From NCBI GenBank assembly GCA_002070115.1, contig MWCO01000049.1:1-46969 (forward strand): 46,969 nucleotides of DNA, given 5' to 3'. Positions 26,750 through 35,387 of the stretch are shown in pieces. Source of the DNA: Deltaproteobacteria bacterium ADurb.Bin207. Lineage in GTDB: Bacteria; Myxococcota_A; Polyangia; Polyangiales; Polyangiaceae. How positions within the stretch are numbered: position 1 is the first letter of the stretch; every line of letters starts with the position of its first letter. The position numbers and the translations under genes are program-made. The notes under the pieces were generated by a model. The model had not been told where the DNA came from. It was given only the letters and a program-made list of their open reading frames with translations, and searched no databases.

Positions 26750-28138
26750 TCAATCCTCACGACGACGTCTTGCTCGATAGGCCACCCGCACCGGAACGCC
26801 TTCGAAGTCGAATGCTCCACGCAACTGGTTTTTGACGTACCGTTGATAGCTGAAGTGAATCGATTCAGGCGCATTGGACATGACCACGAAATGCGGAGGA
26901 GCCGTTTCCGCTTGTGTGACGTAGTACAGGCGCGGTGCTTTGCCCCCTTGCGTGGGCGGCGGATGAGTCTGCAACACGCTATCGAAAAACCGATTCAATT
27001 CAGCCGTGGGAACGCGTCGATAAAAATTGTCTCGAATCGCGACGATCTTCCGAAGCAACGCTTGCGTTCCCCGACCTGTCAGCGCACTGGTCGGCACATA
27101 AGGAATCCACGGCGCGAAGGAAAGTTTTTCTTTCGCTTTTTTTTCCGCATCCGCAAGCTGTGGACGCGTGAGTTGGTCCATCTTGTTGAGGGCCACTACA
27201 ACGGCTCGCCCCCGCTGCTCCGCAAGACCAAGAATTTTCGCGTCTTGCTCCGCAACCCCGAGAGCCGCATCGCACATCAACACAACGATCTCGGCCTCCT
27301 CCATCGCCCGCATGGCTCGCAATACACTCACCACTTCCACCGTATCTCGTTCTTTGACGACACGGCTTTTTCGACGTATTCCCGCCGTATCCACGAACAA
27401 AAACTGCTTTCCATCCCGTTGCAGCAGCGTATCGACCGGATCTCGCGTGGTTCCCGGACGAGAATCGACAAGAACCCGGTCTTCCCCCGCAAGACGATTG
27501 ATGAGAGAGGATTTGCCCGCGTTCGGTCTTCCCACCACGGCAACCCGAATGACATCTTCCACCTGTGAATCCGTGGGCTCTTCGACTGCAGGCAAAGCCT
27601 GCACCAATGCATCCTCCAGTTCGTGAAAACCTCGACCATGCAAAGCACTCACAGAAATCAATGAATCGATCCCCAGTTCGAATAACTCATTGGCATCGAG
27701 AACCGATTTTTCGGAATCCACCTTGTTGGCAATGAATAGAACCGGCCTGTCGCTTCGTCGCAGCAATCCTACAGCGCGACGATCCGCTTCGGTCGGGCCT
27801 TGGACTCCATCCATCACCAATATGATGAGATCCGCTTGCTCGATCGCCACCTGCACTTGCCGCGATATTCCCTGACGCATGGGATCATCGCTTTCGGGGT
27901 CGAAACCACCCGTGTCGACCACGGTATAGCGACGACCCAACGACCACGCTTCGGCGTAATGACGGTCGCGAGTCACACCAGGCTCATCGTGAACGATGGC
28001 TTGCCGTCGACCGACCAAACGATTGAAAAGCGCGGACTTACCCACATTGGGTTTTCCCACGATCGCCACCAGAGCGTTGGCTCGATGAGGGATGCGATTT
28101 CTTTCCTCACCCTTGTCACGGGGTTTTCTTGCGCTCAT
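26750..28138 (-). CDS. der: Ribosome assembly GTPase Der (EngA)
   Basis: This 462-residue protein contains two GTPase domains in tandem, the hallmark of Der. The first P-loop is GKPNVGKS (residues 28-35) and the second is GRPNAGKS (near residue 200). Switch regions EPGVTRDR and RPGTTRDPVD follow, with NKVD and NKMD as base-recognition motifs. The C-terminal ~100 residues form the KH-like domain. Der assists maturation of the 50S ribosomal subunit and is essential in most bacteria. The ATG overlaps the stop of era by four bases (ATGA), so the two GTPases are probably made from one transcript. Length is as expected, with a slightly long, basic N-terminus. Confidence 0.95.
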   Translation of the reverse strand: MSARKPRDKGEERNRIPHRANALVAIVGKPNVGKSALFNRLVGRRQAIVHDEPGVTRDRHYAEAWSLGRRYTVVDTGGFDPESDDPMRQGISRQVQVAIEQADLIILVMDGVQGPTEADRRAVGLLRRSDRPVLFIANKVDSEKSVLDANELFELGIDSLISVSALHGRGFHELEDALVQALPAVEEPTDSQVEDVIRVAVVGRPNAGKSSLINRLAGEDRVLVDSRPGTTRDPVDTLLQRDGKQFLFVDTAGIRRKSRVVKERDTVEVVSVLRAMRAMEEAEIVVLMCDAALGVAEQDAKILGLAEQRGRAVVVALNKMDQLTRPQLADAEKKAKEKLSFAPWIPYVPTSALTGRGTQALLRKIVAIRDNFYRRVPTAELNRFFDSVLQTHPPPTQGGKAPRLYYVTQAETAPPHFVVMSNAPESIHFSYQRYVKNQLRGAFDFEGVPVRVAYRARRRRED

Positions 28139-29088
28139 GAAACCGCCTCGTCATCTCCGGAGACGGATACATAGCCGAGGGAATCCAACGCGTGCGCGGA
28201 TTCCGGCCAGCCCTGGTCGATGGTCACCCAAAGGCTCAAGTGAACCTGGCGTCCGACGAGCGATTCGATGCGTTGACGCGCGGCAACTCCAATTCCTTTG
28301 AGCCGCTCGCCGCCTTTGCCAATGATGATTTTTCGCTGTCCTTCGCGGGCACAACGCACGGTCGCGTCGATATGGGTGACGTGGACACCTTCTTCGAACC
28401 GCTCGATCGTCACAGCCACATGATGGGGAATCTCTTGTTTCGTTGCGAGAATCACCTGCTCGCGAACGTATTCGGAAGCAAAAAAGCGAACGGGACGATC
28501 CGTCAGAAAATCCTCCTCGTAGGCCGGTCCCCGCTCGGGAAGAAGGGAAGCGATTTCATCGAGCAACAAGTTGACACCGTCATCGCGTAACGCGCTGATG
28601 GGAACGATCGCCGAAAACGAACGTAATTTTGAAAACTGTTCGATGAGAGGCAACAGCAACGAACGGTTCTTCCCGAGCAGATCAATTTTATTGATGACGA
28701 GAATCGCCCGGCTTTCCGGATCTACCTGCTGCAGGATCTCCACGTCCCTGCCCGCAGGAGCCAAATCCGACGAAACATTTTTGGGGATGGCCGTCACGAA
28801 CACGAGCACGTCGGCCTCCCTGGCCGCATCTCGGGCCATCGTGTTCATACGTCGTCCGAGTCGGCTGCGCGGACGATGCAGTCCTGGCGTATCGAGCAGG
28901 GCGATTTGCGCATCGCCATGACGAAGCACCCCAAGAATCCGGTCTCGCGTGGTTTGCGGCGTCGGGGTAACGATTGCCAAACGTTCACGAAGAGCGGTGT
29001 TGAGCAGCGTGCTTTTTCCCACGTTCGCGCGACCCACGATGGCGGCGGTCCCCGAACGGTTGGAACGCTGTTCCGCAGGAGGTTTCAT
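28135..29088 (-). CDS. era: GTPase Era
   Basis: This 317-residue protein matches Era: an N-terminal GTPase domain with P-loop GRANVGKS, the effector segment TPQTTRDRILGV, DTPGLHRPRS and NKID, followed by a C-terminal KH domain with IIGKGGERLKGIG. Era binds the 3' end of 16S rRNA and promotes 30S assembly. One small departure is NTALRERL after the P-loop, where most Era proteins have N.L.G..L. The gene lies directly upstream of der and overlaps it by 4 bases. About 60 bases separate it from the lipoprotein gene behind it. Confidence 0.93.
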   Translation of the reverse strand: MKPPAEQRSNRSGTAAIVGRANVGKSTLLNTALRERLAIVTPTPQTTRDRILGVLRHGDAQIALLDTPGLHRPRSRLGRRMNTMARDAAREADVLVFVTAIPKNVSSDLAPAGRDVEILQQVDPESRAILVINKIDLLGKNRSLLLPLIEQFSKLRSFSAIVPISALRDDGVNLLLDEIASLLPERGPAYEEDFLTDRPVRFFASEYVREQVILATKQEIPHHVAVTIERFEEGVHVTHIDATVRCAREGQRKIIIGKGGERLKGIGVAARQRIESLVGRQVHLSLWVTIDQGWPESAHALDSLGYVSVSGDDEAVS

Positions 29089-29147
29089 GATGAGACTTCC
29101 TATAGCAGCACCCGGAATTTCCAGGGAACGGATTCCAACGTCAGCGC

Positions 29148-31184
29148 TTACTTTGGCCCTTCTCTCTTACAATCCGAAGAACAACCATCCCCAGATACGT
29201 TGTTCCCATCATCGCACTCCTCACCATGCTGAGCCTGCAATACCCCATCACCACATCGAGCATCCAGCCGACAAGACGGCGTACAGCCACCGTACCCGCC
29301 TTTGTTGATACCATCGTCGCACTGCTCACCAAACAAACTATCCACCTTTCCATCCCCGCAGTAGGCGCCATACTTACATCCAGGTGCACAGCCAGGTTCG
29401 CCCGTGGGTGAATACGTGGTCAGGTTGATCCCATCGTCACATTCCTCATACGGCGTCTGAACCGCACCGTCGCCACAATAGGGGCCCAACCGACAGTCCG
29501 CCGTGCAGGAGCCCCAGGACCCATCGTTCACGCCATCGTCGCACTCCTCATCGCCCACGACGATCCCATCTCCGCAGAGCGATTGGCATTGGCTCTTGGC
29601 CTTCACGAACCCCGTGAGCGTCAGGTTGAAGTTCGAGGCCGTCGTATGACGTTCCGCATGAAACAAGGCCATTTCATAGATTTTTCCAGTTTGCAATTGC
29701 AGTTGCTGTGCCTTCGGCCCATCGAGGGTGACATCCCCGGGGCGCTGGGAATGAAGCCCACCCAGGTCGACCACAAGCGTTCGATTGATGAATACCCAAA
29801 CGTCATCATCGCCCGAAAACTCAAGTGATTCGCCCCCTTTGAATTCAAACCACGTTCGCAATTCACTCGTGAATCCGAAGTTATGACCACCGCTCGCGTT
29901 CTCCGCGCCCGCCGCCACCCAGCCCTTCCCATCGAGCGGGAAAAACGCGGCATCCGGAAAGAAATACGAACCATTGGGCTGACGCGTCAAAACGATCTTC
30001 GCTACTTCCGTCTTGTTCACGGAAGGATCATTTCTGTACCACTGATCAAACGCCGCCTTGCTCGACGTCTGCGGACCATAAGGACAAGGCCCCACGATAT
30101 TTCCTTCTTCGCAAATCCCCGTGTACTGAGGCTTGCCATCGACCCCAAGGGATGAGTTCACAAGTCCTGGTGTTGCGGCAGCCCCACTAAAGTGCTCGAA
30201 ATCCGGATGCCGAACACCTGCCCCTGCCGGAAGCGCAATGAAGTCCCGAAACGTCGCCGGTACCTCCAATTCGTCCGGCAAATCCGTCTTGACCGTCTTG
30301 CACTCAAATCCGATTTCAATCTTGCAGTCCGCGGAGCAACCATCTCCGCTTTTCGTGTTGCCGTCGTCACATTCCTCATCATCGCCCGGCAGCATCATCC
30401 CATCCCCACACGCGGAAACGCACGCTCCGCCCTTACTACAATCCGGCTCCACCTCGCAAAATGGATTGCAGCCATCGCCAATCACATCGTTGCCGTCATC
30501 ACAAGCTTCGTCCCCTTCGCGAATTCCGTCTCCACACACCGTGGGATGACACGGCTCCCCCGGCGTTGGACAGGCCCAACCCGGCTCTCGTTTGCAATCC
30601 GACGAACAACCATCCCCACTCGTCGGCGTACCATCATCACATTCTTCATTACCCGCCACAATTCCATCACCACAAGCCGCGGCGACACACCGTACCCCTT
30701 CCACCGGGCATATCCATCCAGGTTCGAGCTGGCAGTCCGAGCTACAACCATCGCCGGACACATCATTTCCGTCATCACATGTTTCTTGCCCAGAAATACG
30801 CTTATCGCCACATACGACGGTGGATACGCAAGGCTCACCGGGATAGGGACAAGCATAATCGTTCTCAATCACGTCACAGTTTGCCGAACAGCCATCCCCC
30901 GACACGTTGTTGCCATCATCGCATACTTCCCCCGGCTGAATGACCCCGTCGCCACACCCAACGACTTGCCCATCCTCACTCGGCGATTCATCCTTCGAAT
31001 CCCCCGTGCCCACATCGAGAACAGGCCCCGTTTCCGTCAACGCATCCTCCCCCCCATCTTTTTTCCCCGAATCCGTCTCATTCTGTGCGGTATCCCCTTC
31101 TTCCCTCGAACCGCAATGGCAACATCCAAGCACCAAGATCGCGACACCCACGCGACCGAGGCATGCGTACATACGTTTCTTCAT
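29148..31184 (-). CDS. Cysteine-repeat (DUF4215) lipoprotein with fibro-slime domain
   Basis: This 678-residue surface lipoprotein has the signal and lipobox LVLGC (cysteine about residue 21). It carries nine DUF4215-type repeats of about 35 residues with the pattern CGDG...E.CDDGN..SGDGC...C. Five precede and four follow a central domain of about 190 residues. The central domain has the fibro-slime signature: [21 protein letters not shown] split around [11 protein letters not shown] and H.ER. Such domains occur in extracellular matrix or adhesion proteins of social and soil bacteria. The C-terminus ends right after a repeat, with no sorting signal. GGAG precedes the ATG at 31184. It is divergent from the TonB-like gene. 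The role is probably structural or adhesive. Confidence 0.85.
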   Translation of the reverse strand: MKKRMYACLGRVGVAILVLGCCHCGSREEGDTAQNETDSGKKDGGEDALTETGPVLDVGTGDSKDESPSEDGQVVGCGDGVIQPGEVCDDGNNVSGDGCSANCDVIENDYACPYPGEPCVSTVVCGDKRISGQETCDDGNDVSGDGCSSDCQLEPGWICPVEGVRCVAAACGDGIVAGNEECDDGTPTSGDGCSSDCKREPGWACPTPGEPCHPTVCGDGIREGDEACDDGNDVIGDGCNPFCEVEPDCSKGGACVSACGDGMMLPGDDEECDDGNTKSGDGCSADCKIEIGFECKTVKTDLPDELEVPATFRDFIALPAGAGVRHPDFEHFSGAAATPGLVNSSLGVDGKPQYTGICEEGNIVGPCPYGPQTSSKAAFDQWYRNDPSVNKTEVAKIVLTRQPNGSYFFPDAAFFPLDGKGWVAAGAENASGGHNFGFTSELRTWFEFKGGESLEFSGDDDVWVFINRTLVVDLGGLHSQRPGDVTLDGPKAQQLQLQTGKIYEMALFHAERHTTASNFNLTLTGFVKAKSQCQSLCGDGIVVGDEECDDGVNDGSWGSCTADCRLGPYCGDGAVQTPYEECDDGINLTTYSPTGEPGCAPGCKYGAYCGDGKVDSLFGEQCDDGINKGGYGGCTPSCRLDARCGDGVLQAQHGEECDDGNNVSGDGCSSDCKREGPK

Positions 31185-31396
31185 GTTTCCGGCTCCACAG
31201 GACTGTTCTGGTCATCATACGGCTCCCTCGCTGCATCTGCCAGCGCAACGTTTTTCCTTCCATCCATCGTTATTCGGAACTCGTGTTGCCTTCGGTTGTC
31301 GAGCGATGCACGAACGAAGGGAGATACCCACAAGACAAGCCAATGACGGTTCGATACCATCACGCTACTTTCGTTGCAACGAATGACTTGTTGAGC

Positions 31397-32395
31397 ATGA
31401 AGGTTGACGTTCCCACGTTGTTCTGTGTTTTCGCTTCCCTGATTCTGCACGGGGTCATGCTTGGGATGGGACTTCGAACGGTGACGGGGATCGAAGATGT
31501 GGAGCACGTATTCTCACCGGATGAATGGACGGGCAACGCGATCGACATCAATGTCGAGGAAATCTCTAAACCTGTTGAATTTACTAATGTTTCTAGGGTA
31601 TCAACCAACCCGCCAGCGGTGGTGCCCCCCCCTTCGCCCGCTACCGTGCTTGCCCCTCGTCCTACTGCAAACCTACCCAAAGAACCTGAGCCACCCATCG
31701 TAGTCAAGCCCGCGCCATCCCCGTCACCGATTTCCACACTTGCAGCACCGTCCATTTCATCGAACCCGTCGGCTCTGCCTGCACCCACTGCTTCTGTGAA
31801 AGATGAATCTTTTGAACTCGACGGTGGCGCGGATGCCAACGCGTTGGCAAACCGAATCGACGGTGGTCAGGAAGATGGTTTGTGGGCAGGGCGGTCCGAC
31901 GGTGGGCAGGTGGCGGGGACCTCCTCTTTCGGCGCTGCGGGTTCGCGGCGGGTGCGCAACCTGGCGACCGCCTTCGCGCGAGCCATGCCTATTGCGAATA
32001 CCACAGACCCGGTATGGGAGACGCTTCCGTTGGGAAATGCGGGAACGTTGGAAGTCCAGGTCGACGTGGATGGCGAAGGGAAAATTGTGAGTGCGAAACC
32101 GACAGACCCGGCGCAACGGCCGAATCATTTGACGCGTCTGGTGGAAAGAACCGTGATTTTACTTCGCTCGGGCCGCTTTGCGTTGCGAGGCATGTCCACC
32201 GAAGAAGGTAGCGAAACGTTTTTGCTGGAGGCGAGGATCGAGCAAATCGAGCTTACTCCTTCGGACGATCCTTCCCAAGCGGGGCCGTACGCGCTGGGGT
32301 TTTCGCCACCGCGAAAAAGCGAACCGGGCTACGCGACGTTCACCTTGCGTTCGGGACGACGGATTCATATTTCGATTTCGTTGAAAGAACCATGA
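31397..32395 (+). CDS. TonB-like periplasm-spanning protein
   Basis: This 332-residue protein has one N-terminal membrane helix (residues ~6-25, LFCVFASLILHGVML), then a Pro/Ser/Ala-rich stretch of roughly 90 residues (PPPSPATVLAP...PEPPIVVKPAPSPS). The C-terminal ~130 residues show a TonB-C-like pattern, GTLEVQVDVDGEGKIVSA...V. This is the build of TonB energy transducers, which couple ExbBD to outer-membrane receptors. No exbB, exbD or receptor gene is adjacent, so the partner is unknown. The ATG at 31397 places the membrane helix at the N-terminus; longer frames upstream lack a ribosome-binding site. Myxobacterial TonB-like proteins also serve roles other than iron uptake. Confidence 0.65.
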   Translation: MKVDVPTLFCVFASLILHGVMLGMGLRTVTGIEDVEHVFSPDEWTGNAIDINVEEISKPVEFTNVSRVSTNPPAVVPPPSPATVLAPRPTANLPKEPEPPIVVKPAPSPSPISTLAAPSISSNPSALPAPTASVKDESFELDGGADANALANRIDGGQEDGLWAGRSDGGQVAGTSSFGAAGSRRVRNLATAFARAMPIANTTDPVWETLPLGNAGTLEVQVDVDGEGKIVSAKPTDPAQRPNHLTRLVERTVILLRSGRFALRGMSTEEGSETFLLEARIEQIELTPSDDPSQAGPYALGFSPPRKSEPGYATFTLRSGRRIHISISLKEP

Positions 32396-32550
32396 GCCGA
32401 GTTGTTCACGATGTCCCTGCGTCAACGGTCCAAAGAAAACCGAAGCGGTTTGGTTGAGGTTCGTTGGTTGTCGGCGGAAACGGTCCGCTTACGATTCCAG
32501 TCTAACGCAACGCGTCCATGGAAACCGAAGATCGCAACGGTTGAGTCGAA

Positions 32551-34686
32551 TCAGGGACAAAACGCCATTCCCTCGAAACGGGACGTGGCGTTTTTCGAGG
32601 AGGGATCATAGCGATCGGGAATGGAAGCCTGTTCGTGAATATAGGCGAAGAACGATTCCAGTTCTTTGACCTCGGTATGGTCCGAACGGAAGACGACCGC
32701 ATCGTTCGGTTTGATGATCTTATCGTTTTCGTCATACAGCGGTATCATCGAATCGGCCATCACTTGCGCGATATAGTTGGTCGTCACCATGACGTACTTA
32801 TCCCCGCCTAGAACCGATGCGGGGGGATTGGCGCGATCCCACACGAGGGTATCGAATTGTTCGATGCCATCGCTATGGTCGGAATCAATCCACAACTTCA
32901 TGACGCGGCCGTTTTCGGGCACGAATGCCTGCGCCACCGTGGTGATGGGCTCTCTCGAACAATCATACTCCGCCACGATGCCACCACCGGTCAGATCGAA
33001 CGAGCTGGCCCCTGGGCCACGACCGCTCGTAAACTCGAACAATAGCCGAACGGCACCGATGGGAATGCGCACGCGCACCAAAGGATAACCAATCGTGCCA
33101 TCGAAGGGGCTCGTTCCCAAGGGCACGATACGGAATGCATCACCTACCGTGATGGCGCCGGTTTTTCCTTTCAGCAGTTCGGTGCGAATCGTTCCGCCGG
33201 CCTGAATGGCGAAATCGGCCGTCATTCCCAACGTGTCGAGCATGTGCAGATGCGCATCCGCCGTGAGAAATGCCAAAGGCCGCGAACCTTTCATGTCAAA
33301 CGACATGGTCGCCAGCGGATAGAAATAGAGGTCCCCGGCTTGCGATGCATCGTTCTTGACGTCGGTTCCCAACGACCTGCTGATCAAGTGCTCCAATGCC
33401 GTCTTGCCCCCGATATCTCCGGAAGACTCGATGGTTTCGATGGCTTCTTCGAGCATGGAAGCGTATTGGGTATCGGGAACGATGGTGTCGTCCACCGGAA
33501 CCAACGCTTGCGTACCGGTATCGAAACGAACCGATTGGGAAGGGTCAGCGGGAATGGTCAAATCAATGCGCCCCACGAATTGACCGCGCGAGCCGCCATT
33601 GAGCACGATGACCTCTTTGCCCGTCACTTCATTTTTGACTATTACGGGCGTGGCCGATGATTCATGAGCGTGACCACTGATAATGACGTCGATGCCCGCC
33701 ACATGAGCCGCGATTTTGTCGTCTTCGCTCAGTTCCGGCAGGTCTGGTGCAAGTCCCGCATGAGACAGGGCAACCACGAGATCAACCTTTTCGTCGTTCC
33801 GCAAGGTATCGACGACGGGTTGTAGGTCGGCATAAAGGTGCGGCAAGACTTTGTCGGTATTGTTGGCATCGCTTGGGTCGACATGGACTTCAGAAAAAGT
33901 GACGGGGGTTTTGAAGGGGGCAACCGCCGAGGCATCCACGCCCATGATTCCAATAAAACCGACACGAATTCCATCACTTGTCTCGATCACGCGATACGAA
34001 TGCATGGCGGCCTTGGCGGCCGGATCGGTCGAATACAGCGCTTCCAATTCATCATCGGCGGGGTCGGACGCGGAGAAGTGGATATTGGAAGCCACGATTC
34101 CGGGCAGTTCCCCGAGAGCTTGGGCGGTTTTCAGAGCCGACACGAGGTTGGGCAGCCCCAAGTCGAAGTCATGATTCCCAAGAGTCGTCAGATCATAACC
34201 GAGTTTATGCATGAGGCGCCATTCGAGGGCCGCCGAGCCGCGCACCATTTGGATCAGCGTTCCCATTGCGTTATCCCCCGCGCTCACCGTAATGGATGAT
34301 ACATCCGCGGCGACAGCTTCATTGCGAAGGTTCTCGAGAAGGGTGGCGCGACGAGCGATGCCCGCGCGAATGCTTCCCGACCCCGCTTGGGTGGGCAACG
34401 GATAATCATCGCGCTCAGGGCTGTAGCCGAGGAAATCGGAGTGTTCATCGGACGTGAACAACAAGGTAAGTTTTCGGTCTTGGGCCGCGCCCCCTTCTCC
34501 CGCGCTAGCGCCCGAGCCGGCCTGCCCCGCGGTGCCTGCGGTCCCCCCGGTGCCCCCGGCCCCTCCAGACCCTCCGGTGCTCGGCTTCGTTCCCGAGTCA
34601 TCGTCATCATCACCGCATCCCGCTACTCCCCCCATCACCAAGACGATTGCGCACCCTACGGCCACAAGCCAACGATTTGTTTTCAT
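32551..34686 (-). CDS. 5'-nucleotidase family lipoprotein
   Basis: This 711-residue lipoprotein has lipobox GVAGC (cysteine about residue 24) followed by an Asp run and a ~45-residue Gly/Thr/Ala/Ser linker. The metallophosphatase domain has the expected metal ligands in TSDEHS, SAGDNAMG, TLGNHDFDLG, SHAG and ISGHAHES. The C-terminal 5'-nucleotidase domain has QAGGTIR and PLGTSPFDG, with a Phe-Asp-Leu-rich substrate pocket region. It probably hydrolyses extracellular nucleotides, cyclic nucleotides or similar phosphoesters, and was checked against UshA-type proteins only by motif. AAGGAG precedes the ATG at 34686. It is a paralogue of the truncated gene at the start of the window. Confidence 0.88.
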   Translation of the reverse strand: MKTNRWLVAVGCAIVLVMGGVAGCGDDDDDSGTKPSTGGSGGAGGTGGTAGTAGQAGSGASAGEGGAAQDRKLTLLFTSDEHSDFLGYSPERDDYPLPTQAGSGSIRAGIARRATLLENLRNEAVAADVSSITVSAGDNAMGTLIQMVRGSAALEWRLMHKLGYDLTTLGNHDFDLGLPNLVSALKTAQALGELPGIVASNIHFSASDPADDELEALYSTDPAAKAAMHSYRVIETSDGIRVGFIGIMGVDASAVAPFKTPVTFSEVHVDPSDANNTDKVLPHLYADLQPVVDTLRNDEKVDLVVALSHAGLAPDLPELSEDDKIAAHVAGIDVIISGHAHESSATPVIVKNEVTGKEVIVLNGGSRGQFVGRIDLTIPADPSQSVRFDTGTQALVPVDDTIVPDTQYASMLEEAIETIESSGDIGGKTALEHLISRSLGTDVKNDASQAGDLYFYPLATMSFDMKGSRPLAFLTADAHLHMLDTLGMTADFAIQAGGTIRTELLKGKTGAITVGDAFRIVPLGTSPFDGTIGYPLVRVRIPIGAVRLLFEFTSGRGPGASSFDLTGGGIVAEYDCSREPITTVAQAFVPENGRVMKLWIDSDHSDGIEQFDTLVWDRANPPASVLGGDKYVMVTTNYIAQVMADSMIPLYDENDKIIKPNDAVVFRSDHTEVKELESFFAYIHEQASIPDRYDPSSKNATSRFEGMAFCP

Positions 34687-35387
34687 GCGTACTCCTTTTC
34701 CATCGAGGCAGGCGCGACACCTACCCCGCCGCAATCGCTATGCGGCGCTAAGCATGCCGACGACGGTATTTTTTGAAAAGCAAGGGTCATTTCTTGAATA
34801 CTCCTTACGTCGTGCCGTTTCGAAGAGTAAGACCGCATACCACGACCCAATCGTCGACAATGTTCACCGGACAAAGAAACCACGGCTTTCAGGATCCTGC
34901 AAGGGCGACACGGGATTTCTTGTAGAAAAATTCCGGTTATTCGTTTCGATTATGCAAACCATGAGGTCGTCATCGCTGTGAATCCTTGAAGGACTGAAGT
35001 ATTCTAGCTTGTGGCTCCGCCCTCGGCCTGAGGGTCGGTGCGATCGTCATGACTCCGACGCAAAAAGCCGGACACCGATGCCGCTCCCCGGACATTGGCA
35101 CTTTCCCCTACCATTCACCCTCTTGCGGTAGCCTTATGATTAACCTGTTTCATTAGTCATCGAGCCTTTTCTTGTAGCGATGAAAAACGACGCTTCGATT
35201 TCGATAGAAAACCGTAAGCTTCGGATTTTTCAGGGATAATCTAAAATCCTTGCGATTCCGTCGCTCGTCTGAACCCAGGTCCCAATGAGCACCGTGTCGA
35301 CCGCACGGAACTCACAAGGGTATTGAAGATAACGGTTCCTCACTGATATCCTCTCGTCCGTCCCCAGGAACTGTCCTCGAGGTTACG
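34687..35387. other. Long intergenic region with no gene recognised
   Basis: These 701 bases separate the divergent nucleotidase and CHSA-tail genes. I found no credible coding frame and no tRNA-like cloverleaf. Small hairpins are visible: CCCTC/GAGGG at 35020-35034 and GGATTTT/AAAATCC at 35223-35249. A candidate promoter lies near the 3' end. The size suggests a long leader or complex regulation of the operon that follows. Confidence 0.5.
35323..35352 (+). promoter_or_regulatory. Candidate promoter of the CHSA-tail/radical SAM operon
   Basis: TTGAAG (35323-35328) and TATCCT (35347-35352) are 18 bases apart, 35 bases before the ATG at 35388. Match to the sigma-70 consensus is moderate; chosen by eye. 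Confidence 0.35.

Noticed and set aside
29148-31184. Eukaryotic-type EGF or notch protein
   Set aside because: The cysteine spacing is that of bacterial DUF4215 repeats, and the protein has a bacterial lipobox.
34687-35387. Possible tRNA or small gene in the long gap
   Set aside because: No cloverleaf, no TTCGA arm in a suitable context, and no frame with a ribosome-binding site and coding-like sequence.
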